Counted from the stretch's first letter, positions 47,974-57,462 are shown. The stretch is DNA of 64,000 nucleotides from Mucilaginibacter sp. (GCF_028288225.1 NZ_JAQBOC010000087.1:29622-93621); one strand, 5' to 3'. A program made the numbers and translations. Notes: generated by a model from the sequence alone, not told the origin.

Positions 47974-48471
47974 TTACATTTTTCTTAAGCAAGAAGTACA
48001 AACTTCAAGAGATAATGACTGGTTAATGGATTTTAGTTGTATCCCAAATCTATTTTTTCCCCGCTTAGAGAATAACTTTCCTTGTAACCCCGTAAAGGGA
48101 CCGTTTATGATCATTACATCATCGCCCTGCACAAGATTAGGCTCAACTTCAAAAGCAGTATTTTCGAAGCGCATTATATTTTGGATCTCATCATTTGAAA
48201 CCACCGCCGGCTTACCGCCAAATACAATGAATTTTAATATCCCGCTAATGTTGTACAGGTTGCCACGTTCTTTTTCGGTAGTATTAATAAAAACATAATT
48301 AGGGAACAGCGGAATATGCAACTCTTTTTTTCGGTCGCTCCATTGGCGAATAACGCGTTGCATAGGCAGATATGCCTTTATGCTTTTCTTAATAAGCTCT
48401 TTGAGAATTTTTTTTTCAAGATTCGGAAAGGTGTAAATAACATACCAATTTGCTTTAATTTCAGCTTCCAT
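47974..48471 (-). CDS. NusG/UpxY-like transcription antiterminator heading the eCIS operon (165 aa)
   Basis: An NGN domain (NWYVIYTFPNLEKKILKEL, LPMQRVIRQW, LFPNYVFI) is followed by a C-terminal KOW motif (GDDVMIINGPFTGLQGKLF). It is a specialised NusG paralogue of the UpxY/RfaH/LoaP class, not the housekeeping NusG, which lies beside ribosomal-protein genes. It is the first gene of the run and is preceded by a 506-bp non-coding leader region with palindromes. Such factors ride with RNA polymerase to suppress pausing and Rho termination in very long operons, fitting the 29-kb transcription unit behind it. The only ATG used here is at 48471-48469. Confidence 0.92.
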   Translation of the reverse strand: MEAEIKANWYVIYTFPNLEKKILKELIKKSIKAYLPMQRVIRQWSDRKKELHIPLFPNYVFINTTEKERGNLYNISGILKFIVFGGKPAVVSNDEIQNIMRFENTAFEVEPNLVQGDDVMIINGPFTGLQGKLFSKRGKNRFGIQLKSINQSLSLEVCTSCLRKM

Positions 48472-48736
48472 GTTTTGAAATGATATATTAAAACTTCTGT
48501 TAAATTATTAGTCATCACGTGGCTTCGCCGAAGGCTTGTCACATCCTTGTTGAAATTTCAAGGCGAATTGTTAGTTATGTAGTTGTTAGAAGAAAGGCTT
48601 TTGTAGTAAATATTTAATCAGAGCGACGATAATAATATTAAAAAATGACAATGATTTAAGTGTAAATAGAATCGAATACCTTTATAATTAAATATTAACT
48701 AATAACTAAAGTTGAGCATTCCATGCCCTTAATGCA

Positions 48737-48754
48737 ATAGCTACTTGTAGCTAT
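48737..48754. promoter_or_regulatory. Recurrent eCIS palindrome, copy C (perfect)
   Basis: ATAGCTAC-TT-GTAGCTAT is a perfect 8+8 palindrome with a TT centre, about 266-283 bp upstream of the antiterminator start. Copies A and B share its centre and both halves. Symmetry suggests a dimeric DNA-binding protein. Confidence 0.55.
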
Positions 48755-48919
48755 TTTATGGTTATTTTAAAAGAAGGTATTCTGAATTTCTAAATGTTAA
48801 GAGCGCGAATCCTTATGGTTTTACAGTAAGGTATAAGACAGGAAAACTTACCGAATAAAATTTAAATCCATTGTAATGTTTTAAAACTGCACGATAAAAA
48901 GTATAAAAAAAATAGCCTA

Positions 48920-48941
48920 CAGTCTACCCATAGCTTTTTAT
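48920..48941. promoter_or_regulatory. Possible degenerate fourth copy of the recurrent palindrome
   Basis: CAGTCTACCCATAGCTTTTTAT matches copy A at 16 of 22 positions, including CTAC, ATAGCT and TTTAT, but with CC in place of the TT centre. It lies just past the GH20-like stop, about 170 bp further upstream than copy C. It could be chance. Confidence 0.25.
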
Positions 48942-48977
48942 AGCAAAATCGACATTAACATCGCATATAAAATCCTG

Positions 48978-50108
48978 CTATTTCGCTGCAGCAGTTTGCT
49001 CTACCTGCGCTATCTTATCAAACATAACCCTGAATGTGTTCCATGGGGTTTTATCACCGGCGGCGGGGTTTACTGTTTTTCCGTAATACCCGTCGAGAAA
49101 CTGAACCGGCGATGACCATACAGTCTCTGCGATCCCGTAAAACCGTCCTTTAAGCTCCTTACCTGATATATCTCTTGAACGGTAAAGGCTTTCTACCTGG
49201 CTTACCGCCACCTGCGGACGGTTCCATGCACAGGTTACTACCCTGAGGCCTTTCATCGCAAAGTAAACTGCTGTTTGGTTATCCTGATCATATTGCCAGT
49301 CGCAAATCACCACATCGCGGGGGATCATGTCAATGGCCTTATAAGTATTGTTATAACTGGCTGCCCACTCACCAATACCTGTAGTTCTTCCGTCTATCAA
49401 ACGATCACCCCAGATCCATAGTTCCCGGTTCTGTTCAGCAAGGTGATCACGGATCGTTTGTACTTCATTAGCAAAAAGAACCGCTTTATCCCTGCCTGCG
49501 CAACGAGGACATTTATCTTCGCCCAAATAAAAAACCTCATCCATCCCTGCATGGAAAGCTTTTGCTTCAAATATATCCATTATCTCATCCACCAGGTCGA
49601 ACACAACTTTGTGCACGCCAGGATGAAGCGGACAATAGCTTTTACAGTATAAACCATCTGCATTTGGCCATTTATATTCAGCGGCGGTGGCCGGCATTTT
49701 TACCCATGGGTTTTCATCAAATTCCGGGTAAACTTTCAATAACATTCCTGTTTTACTAGCCCACGACTGGTGCCCCAGCAGATTGATCTGTGGAATAATG
49801 CTGATGTTGTTCTTTTTACAAGCCTCGACCAGCTTTCTGACATCGCCTTTTGACAGGCATATTGAATCCCGAAGTTCCGGGTGGCTTTTAAATTGATAAT
49901 TGAAATCAACCCGCAGGATCAATGTATTTACCTTACGCGGCGCCAGTTCTTCATTAATAAATTTAACAAAATCCGCTACACCATTAGGCCGGGGTGCTGC
50001 AATGGCAAATCCTTTTACCTGGTATAAACTATCCGCATTTTGCCGGGCGAATGCATTGCAGCCAAATAAACTAATCATTAATAACAGTAAGTATTTGTAT
50101 TTTCTCAT
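48978..50108 (-). CDS. GH20-like glycoside hydrolase (376 aa)
   Basis: A hydrophobic signal sequence covers residues 5-22 (a Cys at 17 makes a lipoprotein possible but the lipobox is poor). A TIM-barrel follows with strands NTLILRVDFNY and ISIIPQINLLGHQSW, and the Asp-Glu catalytic pair typical of beta-hexosaminidases in HAGMDEVFYLG (D190-E191). Trp-rich barrel segments (WIWGDRLIDG, VICDWQYD) match GH20-type sugar-binding walls. At 376 residues it lacks the N-terminal GH20b domain. It would release terminal sugars, probably N-acetylhexosamines, in the periplasm. It is divergent from the hybrid sensor kinase and not obviously part of the eCIS operon. Confidence 0.8.
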   Translation of the reverse strand: MRKYKYLLLLMISLFGCNAFARQNADSLYQVKGFAIAAPRPNGVADFVKFINEELAPRKVNTLILRVDFNYQFKSHPELRDSICLSKGDVRKLVEACKKNNISIIPQINLLGHQSWASKTGMLLKVYPEFDENPWVKMPATAAEYKWPNADGLYCKSYCPLHPGVHKVVFDLVDEIMDIFEAKAFHAGMDEVFYLGEDKCPRCAGRDKAVLFANEVQTIRDHLAEQNRELWIWGDRLIDGRTTGIGEWAASYNNTYKAIDMIPRDVVICDWQYDQDNQTAVYFAMKGLRVVTCAWNRPQVAVSQVESLYRSRDISGKELKGRFYGIAETVWSSPVQFLDGYYGKTVNPAAGDKTPWNTFRVMFDKIAQVEQTAAAK

Positions 50109-50551
50109 TTTAGTTAAAGGTTATTGGTTAAACATACAAATGGGCTTATAACAGTTAAATTTCTTAATAGAAATTATCTGTACAAGTTAAATAAAAATTT
50201 AAAATTACTTTGAAATATTGCATACTGAGCTGCGGATAAGTATTTACCTGTATAAATAACACAAAATCATTTCAATCCCTCAATAAATATTATAAAACTA
50301 TTTTAACTTAATTACCCGGATTACGTATTAAAATATAAAGCCTAATTATTTTAACATATAGTAATCTGAATAAAAATTTGGTTAACATTGATTTCCAATT
50401 ATTTATTGATCGTGCCGAAAATGAGTACGGCAGGGAGCCTTGATAATATTCACTAAAAGTATGGTCAATAAAAACACTGGGTTTACCTGGAATTCCAAAG
50501 ATGCAATTGCAGAACGCTTGATGATTAGATTAAATTAAAGAAATTTTAACT
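50109..50551. other. 443-bp divergent intergenic region
   Basis: It holds the promoters of the GH20-like gene (minus) and the hybrid kinase gene (plus). AATTTC-TTAATA-GAAATT at 50158-50175 is a 6-bp inverted repeat about 50 bp upstream of the GH20-like start. I see no gene and no clear promoter consensus. Confidence 0.5.
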
Positions 50552-53500
50552 ATGTATAAAAGGTATAAAAAATTTAATTTTCTTTTCACAATCGTGTGTG
50601 TGATGGGGTTTACATTTCCGTTTAACAGTTACTCCCAAAATGAAAGCCTGAAATTTTTACATGTTGGTACAAGTGAGGGTTTGTCACAGATAAACGTAAA
50701 TAATATTATGCAGGACAGTCGCGGATTTATGTGGATAGCTACCCGCAATGGCTTAAACCGGTATGATGGCTATCAATTTATCACCTACAGGTATGATGCG
50801 AAAGATACTACGTCTTTAAGTAATAACATGATTACTGACATTGCTGAAGATAAGAATGGGAACATATGGCTGGCTACGCAAAATGGTTTAAATATGTACC
50901 AAAGAAAAACCGGCCGCTTTATAAGGTTTATGCATGATAACAATAACCCTAAATCTATTGCTAATAATATTATTAACCGGCTTACATTTGATGACGATGA
51001 TTTATGGCTTGCGACTCAAAATGGCGGGCTCGATCGTTATGATATAAAGAAGAATATATTTTATCATCATATTCATTCAGAAATAAATGCAGAGAGCCTG
51101 AGCAATAATAATGCACGCGCTGTATTTAAGGATGCACAACATAATATTTGGGTGGGTACAGCAATAGGGGGATTAAATTTGTATAATAAAAAGAACAATA
51201 CATTTTCCAAATTCCTTTATCACGATCCAATATCAAAAGCAGTCAGCGGTAATAACATCATCTCTATTTTTGAAGATAAGCAACATTATTTATGGATTGG
51301 CACCCAGGACGATGGGCTTTACTTGTTTGACAGACAGCATAAAACCTTTAAACGGTTTAAACATGATATAAAAAATGTTAACAGCCTCTCGGGCAATACT
51401 ATTTATAGCTTAAATGACGATGAAGATGGAAATTTGTGGATAGGTACAGAAAATGGTGGTTTGTGTATATTAAACAAACGATCAGGTGTTTTTCATACTT
51501 ACCAGCACGATGAAATTGATAATAACAGCATTAATGGCAATTCAGTGTATGCTATCTGTAAAGATAAAACCTTTAATATGTGGGTTGGTTCATTTGGCGG
51601 GGGTATTAACCTGTCAAAAAAAACCACATCAACCTTTGCTCTTTACAGGCATAACAGTAACCAGCAAAGCCTGTCTAATAATTACGTGCTCGATTTGGCA
51701 GAAGATAAAAATAATAACATTTGGATAGGAACAGACGGTGGCGGGCTAAACATGTTTAACCCAAAAACTAGAAACTTCACTACTTATAAACAACAGCCAG
51801 AAGGAAAAAATGGCATAACCGGCAATTATGTGTTAGTTGTAAGACCGGACAATATGGATAAATTATGGATTGGTACCTGGGGAGACGGGCTAAGCATAAT
51901 GGACCCAAAGACACATATTTTCAAAAATTTTAAACATGATCCCGCAAAACCACAGGGTATTGGAGGGAACAATATTTATTACATTTTACACAGTAGCAAC
52001 AAAAAGACATGGATAAGTACATTTAATGAAGGATTGGATTGTTATGACGGGGCAACAAATAGCTTTAAACATTACAAGTTTAATATCAATGACCCTGGCA
52101 GTATAAGCAGTGACAGGGTATATTCAATGCTTGAGGACAAAAAGGGAAACTTATGGATAGGGACCTCAGATGGTGGTTTAGATCTTTTTAACAGCACGAC
52201 TGATAAATTTGAACATTTTATTCATGATGAAAAAAGAAACAGCATTAGCAACAATGGGGTAACCGACATTTTTGAAGACAGCAAGGGAAGATTATGGGTG
52301 ACTACCTTATCGGGCCTTGATCTGTTTGATCCGGTTAGTAAGCATTTTACCATTTTCTCAAAAAAAGACGGTTTGCCAAGTGATATTATATACGCGATAA
52401 GAGAGGACAACTTTGGTAAATTATGGATAAGCACCAATGGTGGCCTATCTAAATTTAATGCTGAAAAAAGAATATTCAACAATTACACAGTAGAGGATGG
52501 CCTTCAGGGCGATGAATTTAAGCCACATTCGGCGTTAAAGGACCATAGCGGAAATATTTATTTTGGGGGGATTAATGGTTTTAATAAATTTTCTCCGTCC
52601 CGCGTGGTAAATACAACGATTTTTGCCCCCCTGGTGATCACGTCGTTCCAATTATTTAACAAACAACTTTCAATAGCTAAAGATTCAGCTGATCTATCGC
52701 CTTTAAAAAATGATATTACTGATACAAAAAGCTTAACCTTATCCTATAAACAGTCGGTATTTTCATTTGAATTTTCAGCATTGGATTATGCATCACCAGA
52801 AAGAAAGCAATATGCTTATTTTCTGGAAGGTTTTGATACGGAATGGAATTATATAGGTAGTCACCATGCTGCATCCTATACTAATCTTTCCCCGGGTACG
52901 TACCATGTTAAGTTAAAGTACAGGAATAGCCAGGGTGCCTGGTCACCGGTTACATCACCTTTGCAAATAACAATTATACCTCCGTTTTGGTTAACCTGGT
53001 GGTTTGACACCTTAGCCGTGCTGGGTGTTATTGGCGCCATTTACCGGCTGTTTAAATATCGTATCCACTCCATACAAAAGCAAAAGGTCAATCTTGAAAT
53101 ACAGGTAAAAGAGCGTACAGAGAGCATGGCACAACTTACTATTGAAGAGCGTAAATCGCGTGAGCAAGCCGAGAAAGCCAGGGAGGAGGCGGAAACCGCC
53201 AGGGAAGAGGCTGAAAAAGCCAGGGAGGAAGCAGAAAATGCCAATAAAGCAAAAAGTATATTCCTGGCAACAATGAGCCATGAGATAAGAACACCTATGA
53301 ATGGCGTTATTGGCATGGCTAATTTATTGTCAAATACGGAGCTAACAACAGAGCAAAATGAGTATACCGAGATTATAAAAAGTTCAGGCGATGCCCTATT
53401 GGCGGTGATCAATGATATTCTTGATTTTTCGAAGATCGAATCGGGGAATATAGAAATTGAAGAACATGATTTTGATATCAGGGATTGTGTAGAAAGTGTA

Positions 53501-54784
53501 TTGGATCTGTTTGCTGAAAAAGCATCCCATCTAAACATTGACCTAATCTATCAAATTGAACCGGAAGTTCCTGATCATATCATTGCCGATTCAATGCGTT
53601 TGAGACAGGTTTTAATAAACCTTATAGGGAATGCAATAAAGTTTACCAGCGAAGGAGAAATTTTTATACACGTAAGCGCATTGGCATTAAAAAACAATGA
53701 ACTTGAATTATCATTTACAGTTCGTGATACCGGTATAGGGATACCTGAAAATAAATTGAGCAGGCTCTTTAAGGCGTTCTCACAAGTTGATTCAAGCACA
53801 ACCAGGAAATACGGCGGTACAGGCCTTGGCTTAGTAATTAGTGAAAAGCTGATTAATTTAATGGGAGGAAGTATTGATGTAAAAAGTGAACTGGGAGTTG
53901 GTACTACATTTAGTTTCACTATTAAAACTAAAGTTGGCGTAACAGTCCCCCTGCCCTATAATCAATTAAATGGAGTAGGACTTGAAAATAAACTCATACT
54001 GGTTGTTGACGATAATGCTACCAATCGTATTATAATGGAAACGCAGCTAAAGCAATGGAAGTATAAACCCTTAATTGCCAGATCCGGTGCAGAGGCTTTG
54101 GCAATTTTATCTTCACAAAAGATAGACCTGGTAATATCCGATTTGAACATGCCGGAAATGGATGGGATTAAACTGGCAAAGAAAATAAAAGAAACAAGGG
54201 CTGATCTGCCTATAATATTATTGAGTTCTGTTGATAATCAGCAAAGCAAGCTGGAAGCCAAATTATTCAATGTCGTTTTAACTAAACCAGCAAAGCATAA
54301 CGTGCTTTACAAGCATATTATTGAACAGTTAAAAAGTGACAAAAACTTTTCTCAAAATACCAAATCAGAAAATGGCCAATTGTCAAAAGATACGGCGCTT
54401 CAGTTTCCAATGAACATTTTGATTGCTGAAGACAATATAGTGAATCAAAAAGTTGCCTTACATATTCTTCAAAAAATGGGTTATCAACCCGGCATAGTAA
54501 GTAATGGTATTGAAGCGATGGAAGCTGTGCACAAACAGAAATACGACCTTATCCTGATGGATATACAAATGCCTGAAATGGATGGGTTTGAAGCTACCCG
54601 GCTAATCAGGGAGCAATTGAGCGCGCAACCATTTATAATAGCTATGACAGCTAACGCCATGGCGGAAGATAAAGAAGCCTGTATGCAGGCCGGAATGGAC
54701 GATTATTTGAGCAAACCCATGAAACTTGCTGAAATAATAACGTTATTAGAGAAATACGGAAGAAAAATTAAGGATCAAGCATAG
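50552..54784 (+). CDS. Hybrid two-component sensor: two Reg_prop propellers, Y_Y_Y, HisKA, HATPase, two receiver domains (1410 aa)
   Basis: After a signal peptide (about 1-28), fourteen Reg_prop motifs of the (L/I)W(I/V/L)xTxxGGLxxF kind can be counted (residues 45-690), enough for two seven-bladed propellers. A Y_Y_Y domain (about 737-800), one TM helix (about 813-833) and a coiled coil with near-identical AREEAEKAREEAE units (850-905) lead to HisKA with His910 in MSHEIRTPMNG. A HATPase (IGNAIKFT, DTGIGIP, GGTGLGL) follows, then REC1 (Asp near 1196, SDLNMPEMDG) and REC2 (Asp near 1336, MDIQMPEMDG). Unlike classical Bacteroides HTCS it has no AraC-type DNA-binding domain, so output must pass to a separate protein or be allosteric. 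It probably senses a periplasmic glycan or peptide. Confidence 0.93.
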   Translation: MYKRYKKFNFLFTIVCVMGFTFPFNSYSQNESLKFLHVGTSEGLSQINVNNIMQDSRGFMWIATRNGLNRYDGYQFITYRYDAKDTTSLSNNMITDIAEDKNGNIWLATQNGLNMYQRKTGRFIRFMHDNNNPKSIANNIINRLTFDDDDLWLATQNGGLDRYDIKKNIFYHHIHSEINAESLSNNNARAVFKDAQHNIWVGTAIGGLNLYNKKNNTFSKFLYHDPISKAVSGNNIISIFEDKQHYLWIGTQDDGLYLFDRQHKTFKRFKHDIKNVNSLSGNTIYSLNDDEDGNLWIGTENGGLCILNKRSGVFHTYQHDEIDNNSINGNSVYAICKDKTFNMWVGSFGGGINLSKKTTSTFALYRHNSNQQSLSNNYVLDLAEDKNNNIWIGTDGGGLNMFNPKTRNFTTYKQQPEGKNGITGNYVLVVRPDNMDKLWIGTWGDGLSIMDPKTHIFKNFKHDPAKPQGIGGNNIYYILHSSNKKTWISTFNEGLDCYDGATNSFKHYKFNINDPGSISSDRVYSMLEDKKGNLWIGTSDGGLDLFNSTTDKFEHFIHDEKRNSISNNGVTDIFEDSKGRLWVTTLSGLDLFDPVSKHFTIFSKKDGLPSDIIYAIREDNFGKLWISTNGGLSKFNAEKRIFNNYTVEDGLQGDEFKPHSALKDHSGNIYFGGINGFNKFSPSRVVNTTIFAPLVITSFQLFNKQLSIAKDSADLSPLKNDITDTKSLTLSYKQSVFSFEFSALDYASPERKQYAYFLEGFDTEWNYIGSHHAASYTNLSPGTYHVKLKYRNSQGAWSPVTSPLQITIIPPFWLTWWFDTLAVLGVIGAIYRLFKYRIHSIQKQKVNLEIQVKERTESMAQLTIEERKSREQAEKAREEAETAREEAEKAREEAENANKAKSIFLATMSHEIRTPMNGVIGMANLLSNTELTTEQNEYTEIIKSSGDALLAVINDILDFSKIESGNIEIEEHDFDIRDCVESVLDLFAEKASHLNIDLIYQIEPEVPDHIIADSMRLRQVLINLIGNAIKFTSEGEIFIHVSALALKNNELELSFTVRDTGIGIPENKLSRLFKAFSQVDSSTTRKYGGTGLGLVISEKLINLMGGSIDVKSELGVGTTFSFTIKTKVGVTVPLPYNQLNGVGLENKLILVVDDNATNRIIMETQLKQWKYKPLIARSGAEALAILSSQKIDLVISDLNMPEMDGIKLAKKIKETRADLPIILLSSVDNQQSKLEAKLFNVVLTKPAKHNVLYKHIIEQLKSDKNFSQNTKSENGQLSKDTALQFPMNILIAEDNIVNQKVALHILQKMGYQPGIVSNGIEAMEAVHKQKYDLILMDIQMPEMDGFEATRLIREQLSAQPFIIAMTANAMAEDKEACMQAGMDDYLSKPMKLAEIITLLEKYGRKIKDQA

Positions 54785-54890
54785 TTGTTGCAATTACTAT
54801 TTTTCAATTTATCCTGGGGGTAATTATTAGCTTGTATACCATACATAGAATAAATTATACCACTTCTCTCCTTTTTTATAAATTAGATTT

Positions 54891-56453
54891 ATGAAAACAA
54901 CCTATACCCAATCCCGATTAAACCTATGGCAAAGGGTAATGCCATTTGTTTTAGGTGTAATGCTCTGCAGTGGCATCGCATCAGCACAATCAAATAAACC
55001 TGTTATTGACAGTATAATGGCCGAAGAAACCAATAACTCGCAATTGGAGAAAATGGCACATGAGCTTTTTGATGGCGTTGGTCCCCGTTTGGTAGGTACA
55101 CCACAAATGAAAGAGGCTAATGACTGGGCTGTAGCCAAATATAAAAGCTGGAACATCCCCGCCCATAACGAAAAATGGGGTGAATGGCGCGGCTGGGAAC
55201 GTGGGATCTCTCACATTGATATGGTTTCACCACGGGTAAAATCACTGGAAGGCACCCAACTGGCCTGGAGCCCGGGAATGGGTAAAAAGACAGTTACCGC
55301 CGGAATAATTATTCTACCTGATTTAGCTGACTCTGTTGCTTTTCAGCAATGGCTGTCAAATGTTAAGGGCAAATTTGTAATGATCTCTATGTGCCAGCCA
55401 ACCGGCAGGCCCGATTATAACTGGAAGGAATTTGCCACAACGGAATCATTCGATAAAATGAAAAAAGAGCGCACCGTCATGACGGATGCCTGGCGCAAAC
55501 GCATCAGCAAAACCGGATTTACCAACAAAACACTGCCTGTGGCCCTTGAAAAAGCCGGCGCTGTGGGGATATTGACCAATAACTGGTCGGCGGGTTTTGG
55601 GGTTGATAAGATCTTTGGCGCTTATACTAAAATAGTTCCTACGGTTGATATTGGTTTGGAAGATTACGGGATGCTTTACCGCTTGACTGAATCGGGCAGC
55701 AGTCCAAAGATCAGTGTGCACACCGAATCAAAAGAGTTAGGTGTAGTGCCAACCTTTAATACCATTGCCGAAATAAAAGGCAGCGAAAAACCTGATGAAT
55801 ATGTAATGCTCAGCGCCCACTTCGACTCATGGGATGGCGGCACCGGCGCTACAGATAACGGTACCGGCACCTTAACCATGATGGAGGCCATGCGTTTATT
55901 AAAGAAATATTATCCCCACCCAAAACGCACCATACTGGTTGGTCATTGGGGTAGTGAAGAGGAAGGATTGAACGGCTCCCGCGCCTTTGTGGAGGACCAC
56001 CCGGAAATAGTGAAAAACTTGCAGGCACTGTTTAACCAGGATAACGGCACCGGCCGCGTAGTAAACCTGGCCGGGCAGGGCTATGTTGAAGCCAAGGATT
56101 ACCTTACCCGCTGGCTCGCCGCAGTACCCGATACCATTAAGAACCGCATAAAAACAACTTTCCCCGGCACACCCGGCGGCGGCGGCTCTGACTTTGCCTC
56201 GTTTGTAGCAGTTGGCGCACCCGGCTTTTCGTTGAGCTCGCTTAACTGGTCGTACGGCTCATACACCTGGCACACTAATCGCGATACGTATGACAAAGTT
56301 GTTTTTGACGACCTGCGCAATAATGCCATGCTTGCTGCCATGCTTGCTTATATGGCTAGTGAAGATCCGGCTAAAACAGTAAATACAAAAACTGAGGGAA
56401 TTAAATGGCCGGTGCAGGTGAAAGCGACACGGAGGGGTGGGTTGGATAAGTAA
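54891..56453 (+). CDS. M28-family zinc peptidase (520 aa)
   Basis: A Sec signal peptide ends at about residue 32 (GIASAQ). A PA-like insert may occupy 130-250. The peptidase core has zinc ligands in AHFDSWD (near 309), ATDNG (near 320), the catalytic Glu pair GSEEEGLNGSR (near 354) and WHTNRDTYD (His near 461), in the M28 order H-D-E/D-H. It would act as a secreted aminopeptidase or carboxypeptidase. It follows the hybrid kinase gene by about 106 bp in the same direction, so co-transcription is possible. Confidence 0.93.
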   Translation: MKTTYTQSRLNLWQRVMPFVLGVMLCSGIASAQSNKPVIDSIMAEETNNSQLEKMAHELFDGVGPRLVGTPQMKEANDWAVAKYKSWNIPAHNEKWGEWRGWERGISHIDMVSPRVKSLEGTQLAWSPGMGKKTVTAGIIILPDLADSVAFQQWLSNVKGKFVMISMCQPTGRPDYNWKEFATTESFDKMKKERTVMTDAWRKRISKTGFTNKTLPVALEKAGAVGILTNNWSAGFGVDKIFGAYTKIVPTVDIGLEDYGMLYRLTESGSSPKISVHTESKELGVVPTFNTIAEIKGSEKPDEYVMLSAHFDSWDGGTGATDNGTGTLTMMEAMRLLKKYYPHPKRTILVGHWGSEEEGLNGSRAFVEDHPEIVKNLQALFNQDNGTGRVVNLAGQGYVEAKDYLTRWLAAVPDTIKNRIKTTFPGTPGGGGSDFASFVAVGAPGFSLSSLNWSYGSYTWHTNRDTYDKVVFDDLRNNAMLAAMLAYMASEDPAKTVNTKTEGIKWPVQVKATRRGGLDK

Positions 56454-56474
56454 TTAAATGAGGACTGATATTTG

Positions 56475-56502
56475 AAGCCTTTCAGCGGAAGTTGGAAGGC
56501 TT
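56475..56502. terminator. Probable bidirectional terminator between convergent genes
   Basis: AAGCCTT (56475-56481) and AAGGCTT (56496-56502) form a 7-bp stem around a 14-nt loop, followed by TTAAA. It lies in the 64-bp gap between the M28 peptidase and ADP-ribosylglycohydrolase stops. Confidence 0.5.
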
Positions 56503-56517
56503 TAAACATTAATCAAC

Positions 56518-57462
56518 TCATCCATATTTCAGGCTTAATTTATCTGCTAAGCCTTCTATATCTTTTACTCTTGCCAATTGATTTAACCAACTTACTGGTA
56601 TTGAATTATATCCATATAAAATCCCAGCAAGTCCGCCTGTAACTGCAGCTGTTGTGTCTGTATCATTGCCAAGGTTTACTGCTTTTAACACAGCATCTTT
56701 ATAATTATCTGTATTTAGCAAGCACCACAAACTTGCTTCTAATGTGTGGATAACATATCCGGTGCTTTGAATTTCTTCTTCTTCCAAATCAAAAATATTA
56801 GCTCTAAGTAATCTATTAAATAAGAATACTTCCTCCGGATTCAATGAGTTTAGTTCTAAGAAATTTGCAACCTCACTTTTTAAATTTTCATAAATCAAGA
56901 ATTTATCAACGCCCAACAGAATTTGTTGCGCGAATTCTAAATAGTAAAAACATGCAATTACCGACCGAATGTGCCCGTGTGTTATAGATGATACTAGTTT
57001 CGTTATTTCGTATCGTTCTTCAATGGGTTTCTCTTGTATATAAAACAATAAAGGTAGTATGCGCATCAGACTTCCGTTACCATTTGAAGAAACCTCAAAT
57101 CCTCCGGCTAAATCAGGTCTGCATCCTTTTAACAGCCTATTAATTGCTTGTTGCGTTGCCATACCAATATCAAAAACCACCCCGGTTGCTGTCCAATAAT
57201 TTTCGTATAGCCACGATATAAAATTGTCTGCGATTTGTTCGATACTAAAATCCTTTGTTAATGCTTCAGCCAGGCAAAATGTTAAAGAACTATCATCTGA
57301 CCATGTACCTGCCGGAACATGGTGTGTTCCAAATCCCGTCATAGCGGTTACAGGATTTAACGCTCTTTCGGCTCTCGTTTCAAACTCTACCGGTACACCG
57401 AGCGCATCACCTACAGCTATACCTAATAAAACATCCTTAAAAAAGTCTCTGTTGTTCATCAA
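56518..57462 (-). CDS. ADP-ribosylglycohydrolase family protein (314 aa)
   Basis: GIAVGDALGVPVEFETR at 14-30, TWSDDSSL (Asp56/Asp57 as metal ligands) and NLGNDTDTTAAVTGG near 266-280 are the three conserved magnesium-binding blocks of the ARH/DraG family. It would remove ADP-ribose from proteins, nucleic acids or small molecules. There is no signal peptide. It is a single-gene unit. Similar proteins occur as immunity to ADP-ribosylating toxins, but no such toxin is seen here. Confidence 0.92.
   Translation of the reverse strand: MMNNRDFFKDVLLGIAVGDALGVPVEFETRAERALNPVTAMTGFGTHHVPAGTWSDDSSLTFCLAEALTKDFSIEQIADNFISWLYENYWTATGVVFDIGMATQQAINRLLKGCRPDLAGGFEVSSNGNGSLMRILPLLFYIQEKPIEERYEITKLVSSITHGHIRSVIACFYYLEFAQQILLGVDKFLIYENLKSEVANFLELNSLNPEEVFLFNRLLRANIFDLEEEEIQSTGYVIHTLEASLWCLLNTDNYKDAVLKAVNLGNDTDTTAAVTGGLAGILYGYNSIPVSWLNQLARVKDIEGLADKLSLKYG

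Larger units (their letters stand above)
48472..48977. promoter_or_regulatory. Leader/promoter region of the eCIS operon
   Basis: 506 bp with no credible gene, between the GH20-like stop and the NusG-like start. It contains copy C of the recurrent palindrome (48737-48754), a degenerate fourth copy (48920-48941), a perfect 12-bp palindrome TTGAAATTTCAA at 48551-48562 flanked by CCTTG/CAAGG, and a CTTCG/CGAAG hairpin near 48521-48534. The last two lie 50-90 bp before the NusG-like start, where an antiterminator recruitment site would be expected in the leader. This is inferred from position. Confidence 0.5.

Noticed and set aside
11084..48471. Contractile prophage
   Set aside because: No terminase, portal, capsid, integrase or lysis-lysogeny genes; DUF4157, DUF4255 and the CIS AAA+ ATPase indicate an eCIS.
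56518..57462. Immunity protein for an eCIS ADP-ribosylating toxin
   Set aside because: No ADP-ribosyltransferase motif was seen in the eCIS cargo genes and the gene is 8 kb away in its own unit.
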